Shown here: positions 18,236 to 26,176 of the stretch, piece after piece
Position numbering within the stretch: position 1 is the stretch's first letter
How the letters are laid out: each line of letters begins with the position of its first letter
Assembly: GCA_947505915.1 (NCBI GenBank)
Contig: CANNNH010000005.1
Location: 1-31,285 of the forward strand
Reading direction: 5' to 3'
Source of the DNA: Comamonadaceae bacterium
Lineage (GTDB): Bacteria; Pseudomonadota; Gammaproteobacteria; Burkholderiales; Burkholderiaceae
Length of the DNA: 31,285 nt
Notes under the pieces: generated by a model
What the model saw: only the letters and a program-made list of their open reading frames with translations
Databases searched by the model: none
What the model was told of the DNA's origin: nothing
Translations under genes and position numbers: made by a program

Positions 18236-18258
18236 GTGCGAATTTCTAATTTTTGAAT

Positions 18259-18807
18259 TTAAAGCGACGCAGCCGAACGGGCGGCTTGGTCATACATACC
18301 TGAAAGAACGCGCAGCAACCGCGCCAACTCGCCTATATCGCGATTCATTCCGTCATCCACCTTGATAGCGTCAATCAGGCAAGACTCCCGGATCTCTCGA
18401 TAACGCTGAACAAAGGCCTGTCCGCTTTCGGTTGATGCATAAATCACTTCCTTGCCGTTCTTTCTGCTTTCGACAACTTTGAGGTTCTGCAATTTTTTTA
18501 AAGAATAGTTAATCAAGTGCGTGTCTTCAACGTTCATGATGAAGCAGATGTCGGTCAGCCTTTTGTCCCGGGCTCGATGCGTCACATGGTGAAGCACCAA
18601 AACGTCGAGTGGCGTCAGATCTTTCAGGCCAGCCGCACTCATACAGTGAGCAACCCAGCGATGAAAAGCATTGCCCGCGACGATGAGTCCGTATTCAAAC
18701 TCGCTCATCTCGGTACTTTGCGGCGAGACCAAGTGGGCCGAAGAAACGATCGGCATAGATGAGCGTTCTGCAGAGATGGCTTGACGAACAGGTAGTTTTT
18801 TTGACAT
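18259..18807 (-). CDS. MarR-like winged-helix transcriptional regulator
   Basis: The 182-residue product has a winged-helix core at about 62-130: LTPLDVLVLHHVTHRARDKR, then LTDICFIMNVEDTHLINYSLKKL as the helix-turn-helix, then a wing with VVESRKNGKEVIYASTESG. Flanking helices would form the dimer. This is MarR-like in layout, though weaker in sequence than classical MarR. The ATG at 18807 is chosen because CGGAG lies seven bases upstream; the frame is open to 18858 without such a site. It sits 23 bases upstream of the oxoprolinase gene on the same strand and diverges from the TRAP operon, so control of both from the intervening gap is likely. The ligand is unknown. Confidence 0.85.
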   Translation of the reverse strand: MSKKLPVRQAISAERSSMPIVSSAHLVSPQSTEMSEFEYGLIVAGNAFHRWVAHCMSAAGLKDLTPLDVLVLHHVTHRARDKRLTDICFIMNVEDTHLINYSLKKLQNLKVVESRKNGKEVIYASTESGQAFVQRYREIRESCLIDAIKVDDGMNRDIGELARLLRVLSGMYDQAARSAASL

Positions 18808-18863
18808 CACTGACTCCGGCTGATAAATGAAGATGGGTTCAAAAAACCAAGTTGGCACTGCTG

Positions 18864-18892
18864 TTGCAGGTAATTTATTGTAGGCAGATAAT
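18864..18892 (+). promoter_or_regulatory. Sigma70-type promoter for the TRAP operon
   Basis: TTGCAG (18864-18869) and GATAAT (18887-18892) are separated by exactly 17 bases and read toward dctP. The -10 matches consensus at five of six positions. A predicted start near 18899 would give an untranslated leader of about 100 bases. On the opposite strand TACAAT (reverse complement of 18877-18882) is a possible -10 for the regulator, so the two promoters would overlap. Confidence 0.5.
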
Positions 18893-18907
18893 CAGTAATT
18901 CATTGAT
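18891..18907. promoter_or_regulatory. Imperfect palindrome, candidate MarR-type operator
   Basis: The 17-base AT-rich sequence ATCAGTAATTCATTGAT matches its reverse complement at most outer positions (ATCA...TGAT arms). It overlaps the end of the TRAP promoter -10 and the expected transcription start, and lies behind the possible regulator promoter on the other strand. Location and symmetry fit a MarR-family binding site; binding by the adjacent regulator is inferred. Confidence 0.4.
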
Positions 18908-19001
18908 AAAGTGTTGACATTAAGGGAAAGTACTGATCGGCTTTCAGTGCAGGCCGTTTAAAGTTCAGTCAGCTTTTGTTCACCACAATCAAGGAGTCCC
19001 C

Positions 19002-19970
19002 ATGAAATTCAAGTTCGCATTGATAGCCGCCGTCGCCCTGAGCCTGGGCTCCAGCGTCATGGCCCAGACCAAATGGGATCTGCCAGCCGCCTACCCGGCC
19101 AGCAACTTTCACAGTGAAAATCTGGTGCAGTTCGCCAACGAGGTGGACAAGGCCAGCGGCGGTAAGCTCAAGATCACTGTGCATGCCAACGCATCGCTGT
19201 TCAAAGCTCCGGAGATCAAACGCGCGGTGCAGGGTGGCCAAGCACAAGCGGGCGAAATTTTGCTCGCTAATTTCCAAAACGAATGGCAAATCTTCGGCAT
19301 CGACGGCCTGCCCTTTCTGGCTGACAGCTATGACACCTCCATGAAGTTGTACAGGGCCCAAAAGCCAGCCTTAGAGAAGAAACTCGCTGAACAAGGCATG
19401 CAGTTGCTCTACGCCGTGGCATGGCCACCGCAGGGCATTTACGCCAAGAAGCCGATCAATTCAGCAGCCGATCTCAAAGGCATCAAGTGGCGTGCGTACA
19501 GCCCATCCACCGCCCGTATTGCCGAGCTCGTCGGTGCCCAGCCAGTCACAGTGCAGGCGGCAGAGTTCTCACAAGCGCTGGCCACCGGCGTCGTTGAATC
19601 GACCATGACTTCCGGTGCCACGGGCGTTGACAGCAAGCTTTTCGAGCACCTGAAGTATTACTACGACGCTCAAGCATGGTTGCCTAAAAATGCCGTCATC
19701 GTCAACAAAGCAGCTTTTGAGGCCCTTGACGCGGCCACCAAACAAGCCCTGCAAAAAGCCGCAGCTGACGCTGAAATGCGCGGCTGGGCAGCCAGCAAAA
19801 ACGTGAACACCAAGACCCTTGAAACCCTCAAGGCCAACGGCATGCAGATAGCAGCGCCTTCAGCACAGCTCAAAGCCGACATGAAAAAAATTGGCGACGT
19901 CATGCTCAAGGAATGGCTTGAAAAAGCCGGTCCCGAGGGCAAGGCCATCGTTGACGCTTACCTCAAGTAA
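19002..19970 (+). CDS. dctP: TRAP transporter periplasmic substrate-binding protein (DctP family)
   Basis: The 322-residue protein has a signal peptide (MKFKFALIAAVALSLGSSVMA, cleavage likely after residue 21) and the two-lobed DctP fold. FHSENLVQFANEVDKASGGK lies near 36-55, and IKWRAYSPSTARIAELVGA at 161-179 contains the arginine (R164) that in this family anchors the ligand carboxylate. AEFSQALATGVVES at 187-200 is also family-typical. It captures a small organic acid in the periplasm and hands it to DctQM. AAGGAG lies seven bases before the ATG. Divergence from an oxoprolinase gene makes 5-oxoproline (pyroglutamate) a reasonable guess, since Bordetella pertussis DctP6 and DctP7 were reported to bind pyroglutamate. 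The ligand is not provable from sequence. Confidence 0.93.
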   Translation: MKFKFALIAAVALSLGSSVMAQTKWDLPAAYPASNFHSENLVQFANEVDKASGGKLKITVHANASLFKAPEIKRAVQGGQAQAGEILLANFQNEWQIFGIDGLPFLADSYDTSMKLYRAQKPALEKKLAEQGMQLLYAVAWPPQGIYAKKPINSAADLKGIKWRAYSPSTARIAELVGAQPVTVQAAEFSQALATGVVESTMTSGATGVDSKLFEHLKYYYDAQAWLPKNAVIVNKAAFEALDAATKQALQKAAADAEMRGWAASKNVNTKTLETLKANGMQIAAPSAQLKADMKKIGDVMLKEWLEKAGPEGKAIVDAYLK

Positions 19971-19981
19971 AACCTGAAGCC

Positions 19982-20491
19982 ATGCGCAAACTGCTGGACG
20001 GCATTTTCAACAGCGCCGCCGCCCTGGCGGCGCTGTGCATGGTCGGGCTGCTGCTGATGGTGCTGCTGTCCATCGTCAGCCGGCAGCTGCACTTTCACGC
20101 ACCCGGCGTGGACGCTTATGCGGGCTACCTGATGGCCGCCAGCGGCTTTCTGGCCATGGCGCACACGCTCAAGCGCGGCGAGCACATACGCGTGACCCTG
20201 CTGCTCAACAAGCTGCAAGGCCGCTGGAAAAAAAGCATGGAGCTGTTGGCCTTGGGCCTGGCCGTGCTGCTGGCCCTGCTGTTTGCCTATTACTGCTGCA
20301 AGCTGGCCTGGCAGTCGCATGCCTTCAATGACATTTCCACCGGCAACGACGCCACGCCGCTGTGGATACCGCAGTTAGCCATGGCCTGGGGGGCGCTGAT
20401 TTTTGCAGTCGCCTTCATCGACGAAGCGGTGCTTGAAATCCAGAACCGCCGCGTTGTTCCCGTCAGCGGCGAAGCGCTGCGCAACGAATAA
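19982..20491 (+). CDS. dctQ: TRAP transporter small permease (DctQ family)
   Basis: The 169-residue protein has four hydrophobic segments (about 13-33, 44-60, 86-107 and 128-148) with a charged loop KRGEHIRVTLLLNKL after the second, as in DctQ proteins. It forms the membrane complex with DctM, and the system is driven by a sodium or proton gradient rather than ATP. The ATG is 11 bases after the dctP stop and the gene ends 14 bases before dctM, so the three are cotranscribed. The length is typical. Confidence 0.92.
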   Translation: MRKLLDGIFNSAAALAALCMVGLLLMVLLSIVSRQLHFHAPGVDAYAGYLMAASGFLAMAHTLKRGEHIRVTLLLNKLQGRWKKSMELLALGLAVLLALLFAYYCCKLAWQSHAFNDISTGNDATPLWIPQLAMAWGALIFAVAFIDEAVLEIQNRRVVPVSGEALRNE

Positions 20492-20505
20492 AAGAAAGCT
20501 CGCGC

Positions 20506-21807
20506 ATGAACGATCTCGCCATCATGGCCCTGCTGGTGCTGTCACTGTTCCTGATTTTGGGCAGCGGCGTCTGGATCGGGCTGTCGCTGTCAGGGGTGGC
20601 CTGGATCGGCATGCAACTTTTCACGGCGCGCCCGGCCGGTGATGCCATGGCCGTGACCATCTGGGGCTCGGCTTCGAGCTGGACGCTGACCGCCTTGCCC
20701 TTGTTTGTCTGGATGGGCGAGATTCTGTTTCGCACGCGCTTGTCGCAAGACATGTTCAAGGGCCTGGCCCCCTGGATGCAGGCGCTGCCCGGTCGCTTGC
20801 TGCACACCAACGTGGTGGGTTGTACCATCTTTGCGGCGGTGTCGGGCTCGAGCGCCGCCACCTGCGCCACCATCGGCAAGATGACGCTGCCCGAACTGAC
20901 ACGACGCGGCTACCCCGAGCACATGGTCATCGGCACGCTGGCGGGTGCCAGCACCCTGGGGCTCTTGATTCCGCCGTCCATCATCATGATCGTTTACGGC
21001 GTCACCGCCGAGGTGTCGATTGCCAAGCTGTTCATTGCCGGTGTTTTTCCGGGCCTGATGCTGGCCCTGCTGTTCTCAGGCTACATCGCTTTCTGGGCGC
21101 TGCGCAACCCGACGCAAATACCACCGGCCGACGCCAAGACCACGCTCATTGAAAAGATCCAGGCCTCCCGCGCGCTGATTCCCGTGGTCTCGCTGATCGC
21201 TGCCGTGCTCGGCTCGATTTACGCCGGCATCGCCACCGCCACCGAAGCTGCTGCCGTGGGCGTGGTCGGCTCTCTGATCATCTCTGCGCTGCAAGGCTCG
21301 CTGAGCTGGGCAGCCTTCAGAGACGCACTGATGGGCGCCACGCGGCTGTACTGCATGATCGCGCTCATTTTGGCCGGCGCCGCCTTTCTGACGCTCTCGA
21401 TGGGCTACATCGGTCTGCCGCGGCATCTGGCCGAATGGGTGGCCACCCTGGGTCTGAGCCAGGGCCAGCTCATTTTGGCGCTGACATTTTTCTTTGTGCT
21501 GCTGGGCTGTTTTCTGGACGGCATTTCCATGGTGGTGCTGACCATGGGCGTGCTGATGCCGACCATCCAAAAAGCCGGCATTGATCCGATCTGGTTTGGT
21601 ATCTTCATCGTGCTGGTGGTTGAGATGGCGCAGATCACGCCGCCTGTGGGCTTTAACCTGTTTGTTCTGCAAGGCATGACGGGCAAAGAGCTGACCTGGA
21701 TCGCCAAGGTCACGCTGCCAATGTTTTTCCTCATGTGCTTGGCTGTGGCCATCATTTATGTCTTTCCCGGCATTGCCACCTGGCTGCCCATGCAAATGAG
21801 CAAGTGA
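20506..21807 (+). CDS. dctM: TRAP transporter large permease (DctM family)
   Basis: This 433-residue integral membrane protein has about twelve hydrophobic segments and matches the DctM transport subunit. It contains the family stretches [18 protein letters not shown] (about 109-126), [20 protein letters not shown] (about 154-173) and [15 protein letters not shown] near the C-terminus. The substrate passes through this subunit by secondary transport. The ATG follows dctQ by 14 bases with an AAAGAAAG stretch upstream, and the length is normal. The crcB GTG begins only four bases after its stop. Confidence 0.94.
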   Translation: MNDLAIMALLVLSLFLILGSGVWIGLSLSGVAWIGMQLFTARPAGDAMAVTIWGSASSWTLTALPLFVWMGEILFRTRLSQDMFKGLAPWMQALPGRLLHTNVVGCTIFAAVSGSSAATCATIGKMTLPELTRRGYPEHMVIGTLAGASTLGLLIPPSIIMIVYGVTAEVSIAKLFIAGVFPGLMLALLFSGYIAFWALRNPTQIPPADAKTTLIEKIQASRALIPVVSLIAAVLGSIYAGIATATEAAAVGVVGSLIISALQGSLSWAAFRDALMGATRLYCMIALILAGAAFLTLSMGYIGLPRHLAEWVATLGLSQGQLILALTFFFVLLGCFLDGISMVVLTMGVLMPTIQKAGIDPIWFGIFIVLVVEMAQITPPVGFNLFVLQGMTGKELTWIAKVTLPMFFLMCLAVAIIYVFPGIATWLPMQMSK

Positions 21808-21811
21808 CGCA

Positions 21812-22189
21812 GTGTTGACTGTGCTGGCCATTTGCATAGGCGCCTCACTCGGCGCGCTGGCGCGCTGGGGCTTGGGGCTATGGCTCACGCCCGGCGGCTT
21901 GCTGCCCTGGGGCACGCTGGCGGCCAACCTGATCGGCGGCTACCTGATTGGCGTGGCCATCGCAGTATTTCAGGCCATGCCGCAACTGGACCCGGTCTGG
22001 CGCTTGCTCTTGATCACAGGTTTCCTGGGCGGGCTGACCACCTTTTCATCGTTCTCGGCCGAAGTGGTGGAGTTTTTGATGGCCGGACGCTATGGGCTGG
22101 CCTTGCTGACCGCCGGCCTGCATGTGCTGGGCTCGCTGGCCATGACGGTGCTGGGCCTCAAAAGCCTGGCCTGGTGGCTGGCTCGTTAG
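21812..22189 (+). CDS. crcB: Fluoride-specific ion channel CrcB (Fluc)
   Basis: The 125-residue protein has four hydrophobic helices and the Fluc hallmarks: N39 in AANLIGG (37-43) and GGLTTFSSF (73-81), which supplies pore and central Na+ site residues. Dimers of such proteins export fluoride across the inner membrane. The GTG at 21812 lies four bases beyond the dctM stop, so it is probably translated from the TRAP mRNA. An internal GTG at 21821 is possible. No fluoride riboswitch could fit in the 4-base gap. Its stop overlaps the convergent xdhC stop by four bases (TTAG). The link to the TRAP genes is probably positional only. Confidence 0.95.
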   Translation: MLTVLAICIGASLGALARWGLGLWLTPGGLLPWGTLAANLIGGYLIGVAIAVFQAMPQLDPVWRLLLITGFLGGLTTFSSFSAEVVEFLMAGRYGLALLTAGLHVLGSLAMTVLGLKSLAWWLAR

Positions 22190-23265
22190 CGCCGCACGCT
22201 GCAGACCAGCTCACCCGGGTCGTTGTGCACAACGGCTCTTTCGTTTTTGGCTTGCGCCACGGCCATGTCACGCGGCAATTCCACTCCGTTTTTCACAGCC
22301 AACACCTCGGCCATCACACTGACTGCAATCTCTGAAGGCGTCTTGCTGCCGATGTAAATGCCGATGGGCCCGCGCAAGCGCGCCAGCGTCGATTCGCTCA
22401 GTTCAAAGTGCTCGGCCATGCGCTGGTGCCTGGCTTCGTTGTTGCGCCGCGAGCCGATGGCGCCGATGTAAAAAGCCTCGGTGTTCAGCGCCTCAAGCAA
22501 GGCCAGGTCGTCCAGCTTGGGGTCGTGCGTGAGCGCAATCACGCAGCTGCGGCGGTCGGGCTTGAAGGCGTTGACCACGTCGTCGGGCATGTCGCTCAGC
22601 ACCACCGCGCCGGCCACTGACCAGGCGCTGCGGTACTCCTCGCGCGGGTCGCAGACCGTCACGGCAAAACCGCTGAACAGGGCCATGGTGGCCAAGTATT
22701 CGGTCAGCTGGCCGGCGCCTATGAGCAGCATGCGGTATTCGGGGCCAAAGGTGTTGACCAGCTCCGTGGCTGTCACGCTGAGCTCGCTGGGTGCGGCACT
22801 CAGGCTCTGGATGACGGTGCCATCTTTCAGACTGACCTGGCGCTGCATCAGCTGGCCGGCTTCGAGCGCGCTCACCAGGGTGGCGAGATCTGCCGCGCTC
22901 GGGTCAAACTCCAGCAGCAACTCCAGCGTGCCACCGCAGGGCAGGCCAAAGCGGTGGGCTTCGTCTGCGCTCACGCCGTACTTGATGAAGGCGGGAGGCC
23001 CCGAAGGAATCGCCTTTCCTTGAACCGCTGCGCCCCCAGTCTGGCCGGCTGCATAGGCCTGGGTGTATTGGTAGATCAGGTCGTCTTCAATGCAGCCGCC
23101 CGAGACCGAGCCGACCACCGTGCCGTCTTCACGCAGCGCCATGATGGAGCCGACCGGCCGGGGCGACGAGCCCCAGGTGCGTACCACCGTGGCCAGCAGA
23201 GCGCGCTGGCCGGCCTGGCGCCAGTCACGCAGGGTGCGTAAAACCATCACATCGAGGTTTTCCAT
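22186..23265 (-). CDS. xdhC: XdhC/CoxI-family molybdenum hydroxylase maturation factor
   Basis: XdhC proteins bind molybdenum cofactor, protect its sulfurated form and load it into molybdenum hydroxylases. This 359-residue protein has the N-terminal XdhC_CoxI domain ([16 protein letters not shown] at 25-40, [11 protein letters not shown] at 53-63, GLPCGGT at 107-113) and a C-terminal Rossmann domain ([12 protein letters not shown] at 181-192, then CDPREEY). The ATG at 23265 is chosen as the first family-like start ([15 protein letters not shown]); the frame is open to 23361 but would overlap coxG. It is the last gene of the cox-type operon, 44 bases after coxG, and fits as the loader for the CoxL-type subunit. 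Confidence 0.92.
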   Translation of the reverse strand: MENLDVMVLRTLRDWRQAGQRALLATVVRTWGSSPRPVGSIMALREDGTVVGSVSGGCIEDDLIYQYTQAYAAGQTGGAAVQGKAIPSGPPAFIKYGVSADEAHRFGLPCGGTLELLLEFDPSAADLATLVSALEAGQLMQRQVSLKDGTVIQSLSAAPSELSVTATELVNTFGPEYRMLLIGAGQLTEYLATMALFSGFAVTVCDPREEYRSAWSVAGAVVLSDMPDDVVNAFKPDRRSCVIALTHDPKLDDLALLEALNTEAFYIGAIGSRRNNEARHQRMAEHFELSESTLARLRGPIGIYIGSKTPSEIAVSVMAEVLAVKNGVELPRDMAVAQAKNERAVVHNDPGELVCSVRR

Positions 23266-23309
23266 GCCGCTTGTTCTTTCGTGCTCTTCAGGCTTTGATT
23301 CGCGCCAGC

Positions 23310-23897
23310 TCAGCGGCTCAGCCAGATGATGGCAGCCAGCACCACAGCACCCCCGCCCCAAACCCAGAGCGGCACACCGCCACCGCCAACTTCAGCCGGA
23401 GCCTCAGCGCCAGCCGCCACTGCGGCCGCATCGCGCGCCGCATAAGACGCGGGATGCTGCTTTTGCATTTCCAGGTCAAAGCGCTTGAAAAAATCTTCAG
23501 CCATGGACTTGGCTGCACCGTCAATCAAACGCTGACCCAGTTGCGCGACCTTGCCGCCCACCGATGCCTGCACCGTGTAGGCCAGCTCGCAACCGGCGGC
23601 GTTCGGCGTGAGCACCACCGCCGCACTGCCCTTGCCATGCCCGGCCGGTCCGCCCTGCCCTTCGAACGACAGCTTGTAACTGCCGGGCGGGTTGATGTCG
23701 CTGAGCTCGATATTGCCTTTGAACTTGGCCGAAACAGGGCCGATCTTCAACGCCATGCCAATGGCGTACTGGTTCTCACCCGAGGCTTCGACCTTGTCGC
23801 AGCCGGGGATGCAGACTTTGAGCACCTCAGGGTCGTTGAGCGCGTCCCAGGCTTGTTGTTGGGTGACGGCAAGTTGCCGGCTGGCTTGCATTTCCAC
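23310..23897 (-). CDS. coxG: CoxG-family SRPBCC protein with C-terminal membrane anchor
   Basis: The 195-residue product begins with a START/SRPBCC fold typical of CO dehydrogenase subunit G homologues (LAVTQQQAWDALNDPEVL, then CIPGCDKVE near 29-37, and GKGSAAVVLTPN further in). After an Ala-rich linker there is a hydrophobic C-terminal helix (VPLWVWGGGAVVLAAIIWLS) that should anchor it in the membrane. In Oligotropha, CoxG helps attach CO dehydrogenase to the membrane. I choose the GTG at 23897, as AAGGA lies about seven bases upstream; ATGs at 23891 and 23927 are alternatives. It follows coxE by 67 bases. Confidence 0.9.
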   Translation of the reverse strand: MEMQASRQLAVTQQQAWDALNDPEVLKVCIPGCDKVEASGENQYAIGMALKIGPVSAKFKGNIELSDINPPGSYKLSFEGQGGPAGHGKGSAAVVLTPNAAGCELAYTVQASVGGKVAQLGQRLIDGAAKSMAEDFFKRFDLEMQKQHPASYAARDAAAVAAGAEAPAEVGGGGVPLWVWGGGAVVLAAIIWLSR

Positions 23898-23964
23898 GAT
23901 GGATTCCTTTTTTGTTGATTGGACCATGCCGGCGCGATGAAGACAGTCGCGGGCTGGTTTTTCT

Positions 23965-25149
23965 TCATGATTTCATCAGCGCAGCCAAACTGGCGGCAAG
24001 TTCTTCCAGGCGGCTTAAATTGTGCACGGCCAGCATGCCGTCGGCGTGACGATTCAGCACGCTGGCGCCGCGGGCCAGCGGAGCGTAGCCTTCAAAACGC
24101 AGCAAGGGGTTGAGCCACAGCAAGCGGCGGCTGCGGCGGCGCAACCAGGCAAGCTCGCGGTCCAGGTCATCGGGCTCGCCGGTGTCCAGGCCGTCGGTGA
24201 TGACCAACACCACCGTGCGCCGACCGACCAGCCTGCGGGCATACTGCGTGCGCAGGCTGGCCAGTGACATGCCCAGCTGAGTGCCACCGGCAAAATCTTC
24301 AATGTCCCCACTAGCGCGCGCGAGCATTTCGTCGGTGTCGGCCACTTCAAAGGCCGGGCTCAGGTCTGTCAGGCCCATGCCGAAGGCAAACACATCGCGC
24401 TGCGGATGGCGCCGGGTAGCGGCATGCAAAAACGCCAGCAGCAGCCGGGCGTAGCGCTCCATCGAGCCCGACACATCCACCAGCACCAGCAGCGGCAGCG
24501 GCTGCTGCCGGCGTTGCAAGCGCGGCAGGTGCATCAGCTCGCCGCCGGTACGCGCGGCGTGGTGCATGACGCCTGGCCAATGGATGCGTGCACCGCTGCT
24601 GGCCGGCCGGCTGCGGCGTGACTTGAACTCTGGCAACGGCAGCTGGATGTCGCGTGCCAGCTTCTCAACCAGCCGATATTCAGTCGCCGACAGTGAATTG
24701 AAATCAGCGTGCTGCAAGCGCTGAATGTCGCTGGCCGTCATGACCGCGTCGAACTCGACCTTCTGGTCTTCGGTGCTGGGCTTGGCTTGCTGGCCATAGG
24801 TTTGCTGCGGCGTCAGCGCTTCGCGCACGCGCGGGCGGCGCTTGCTGGGCTCTGCCTTGCCCTCGGCGCTGGGCAGCAATTGGGCCAACAGCTTGTTGGC
24901 GAGTTTCGGGTCTTGAAAGTAAACGTCAAAGAGTTCGCGAAACACCAGCCGGTCTTGCTCGCGGCTGACCATCACGGCCTCAAAAGCGGCGCTCAAGTCA
25001 GCCTTTTCGCTCAGGCCAACGGCCAGCGCGGCTTCTTTGGCCAGGGCAATTCGACTGCTGTCTACCTTGACACCGGCACGGCGCAAGGCCCGACCAAAGC
25101 CGGTGACGTTGTCAGCCAGCTTACCGCTGCGCGCGTCACCCAGGCTCAT
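23965..25149 (-). CDS. coxE: CoxE-family von Willebrand factor A protein
   Basis: The 394-residue protein has an alpha-helical N-terminal half and a C-terminal VWA domain with an intact metal-ion-dependent adhesion site: DVSGSM at 225-230, GGTQLG near 290, and ITDGLDTGEPDD further on. CoxE works with the MoxR-type ATPase CoxD in maturing the molybdenum-site cluster of CO dehydrogenase in Oligotropha. The ATG overlaps the coxD stop by four bases (ATGA), so the pair is translationally coupled. The length is typical. In a form II operon its substrate is presumably the cognate CoxL-like subunit, which is an inference. Confidence 0.92.
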   Translation of the reverse strand: MSLGDARSGKLADNVTGFGRALRRAGVKVDSSRIALAKEAALAVGLSEKADLSAAFEAVMVSREQDRLVFRELFDVYFQDPKLANKLLAQLLPSAEGKAEPSKRRPRVREALTPQQTYGQQAKPSTEDQKVEFDAVMTASDIQRLQHADFNSLSATEYRLVEKLARDIQLPLPEFKSRRSRPASSGARIHWPGVMHHAARTGGELMHLPRLQRRQQPLPLLVLVDVSGSMERYARLLLAFLHAATRRHPQRDVFAFGMGLTDLSPAFEVADTDEMLARASGDIEDFAGGTQLGMSLASLRTQYARRLVGRRTVVLVITDGLDTGEPDDLDRELAWLRRRSRRLLWLNPLLRFEGYAPLARGASVLNRHADGMLAVHNLSRLEELAASLAALMKS

Positions 25150-26069
25150 GCTGCCTTGTCTGTCCCGCTGGCTTCGTCAGGCCGCAGCAGCTCGACGGCC
25201 AGCTGGTGCGTCAGGGCCGCCACGTCCTCGCGCTGCTTGAACAAAATACCGGCGGTGTCGGCCACCACCTCGGGGTCTATCACCAGCGTGTCCAGCGCCA
25301 CCAGCGCCTTAGCCCATTCCACGCTTTCAGCAATGCCGGGCGCACGCTGGAAAGCGTTGCCAAAGGGCGAATGGCGCAGCCGGTCTACAAACTGCGCCAC
25401 CTGCGCGGTCAGCTGCTCACTGGCACCAGGCACTTGCGCCCGCACGATCGCCAACTCGCGGTCGCGGTCGGGGTAGTCCAGCCAGTGGTACAGACAGCGG
25501 CGCTTGACCGCGTCATTGAGCTCGCGGGTGCGGTTGCTGGTGAGAATAGTCACCGGCGTGATTTCAGCGCGGATGGTGCCTAGCTCTGGAATGCTGACCT
25601 GGTACTCGCCCAGGTACTCGAGCAAAAAAGCCTCGAAAGGTTCGTCGGCACGATCGACCTCGTCGATCAGCAGCACCGCGCCGGGTGCCGGCGTTTGCAG
25701 CGCCTGCAGCAAAGGGCGGCGAATCAGGTAGCGGCCCTGGTAGACCTCGCGCTCAACGTCGGTGACTTCACCGCGCCCCTCAGAGGCGCGCATGTGCAGC
25801 AGCTGGGCGGCGTAATTCCATTCGTACAGCGCTTCGCGCTGCTCCAGGCCGTCATAGCATTGCAGGCGAATGAGTTCGCGCTGCAGCGCCAGCGACAGTG
25901 CCTTGGCGAGTTCAGTCTTGCCGACACCGGGCTCGCCTTCGAGCAAGAGCGGGCGTTGCAGGCGCAGGGCCAGAAACACGGCCGTGGCCAGGCGGCGGTC
26001 GGCAAAGTAGCCGGCCTGCTGCAGGGCCGCGGTCAGGGCATCGATGCTGGGAAAAAGGGTTTTCAACAT
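25146..26069 (-). CDS. coxD: CoxD-like MoxR-family AAA+ ATPase
   Basis: The 307-residue protein is a MoxR-type AAA+ ATPase with Walker A GEPGVGKT (45-52), Walker B VLLIDEVDR (132-140), the sensor stretch ILTSNRTREL, and an R-rich segment VKRRCLYHW. In CO-oxidising bacteria CoxD remodels the apoenzyme so sulfur and metal can be inserted at the molybdenum site. Pairing with a VWA protein (coxE, overlapping by four bases) is the standard MoxR-VWA arrangement. The start has no clear Shine-Dalgarno. A 107-base gap with two hairpins separates it from coxM. Confidence 0.93.
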   Translation of the reverse strand: MLKTLFPSIDALTAALQQAGYFADRRLATAVFLALRLQRPLLLEGEPGVGKTELAKALSLALQRELIRLQCYDGLEQREALYEWNYAAQLLHMRASEGRGEVTDVEREVYQGRYLIRRPLLQALQTPAPGAVLLIDEVDRADEPFEAFLLEYLGEYQVSIPELGTIRAEITPVTILTSNRTRELNDAVKRRCLYHWLDYPDRDRELAIVRAQVPGASEQLTAQVAQFVDRLRHSPFGNAFQRAPGIAESVEWAKALVALDTLVIDPEVVADTAGILFKQREDVAALTHQLAVELLRPDEASGTDKAA

Positions 26070-26114
26070 GCTGCCATTTTGCGTTCAATTGGGCGGGGGC
26101 ATGGCAGTCCCCGA

Positions 26115-26161
26115 CGTGGCGCCAGAAGCCGGCCGCCACGACAGGCTCCGCCTACGGAGCC
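26115..26161 (-). other. Two adjacent hairpins in the coxM-coxD gap
   Basis: The first stem is CGTGGCG (26115-26121) with CGCCACG (26134-26140), seven perfect pairs and a 12-base loop. The second is GGCTCCG (26144-26150) with CGGAGCC (26155-26161), seven perfect pairs and a 4-base loop. They lie 16 bases after the coxM stop on the transcribed strand. There is no T run, so termination by an intrinsic mechanism is unlikely. mRNA stabilisation or a REP-like repeat are the more likely roles. Confidence 0.5.
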
Positions 26162-26176
26162 CGGGGGCTGCTGCCT

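Noticed and set aside
16985..18256. Long + strand ORF (423 codons) opposite the oxoprolinase gene
   Set aside because: Antisense shadow; no domain pattern, and the - strand frame encodes an intact ATP-site HyuA domain over the same bases.
21790..21830. Fluoride riboswitch before crcB
   Set aside because: Only four bases separate dctM and crcB, and no riboswitch-like fold can be placed upstream without lying in dctM coding sequence.
22190..22335. + strand ORF running past the crcB stop in another frame
   Set aside because: Shadow of crcB and xdhC; it has no independent start signal or domain pattern.
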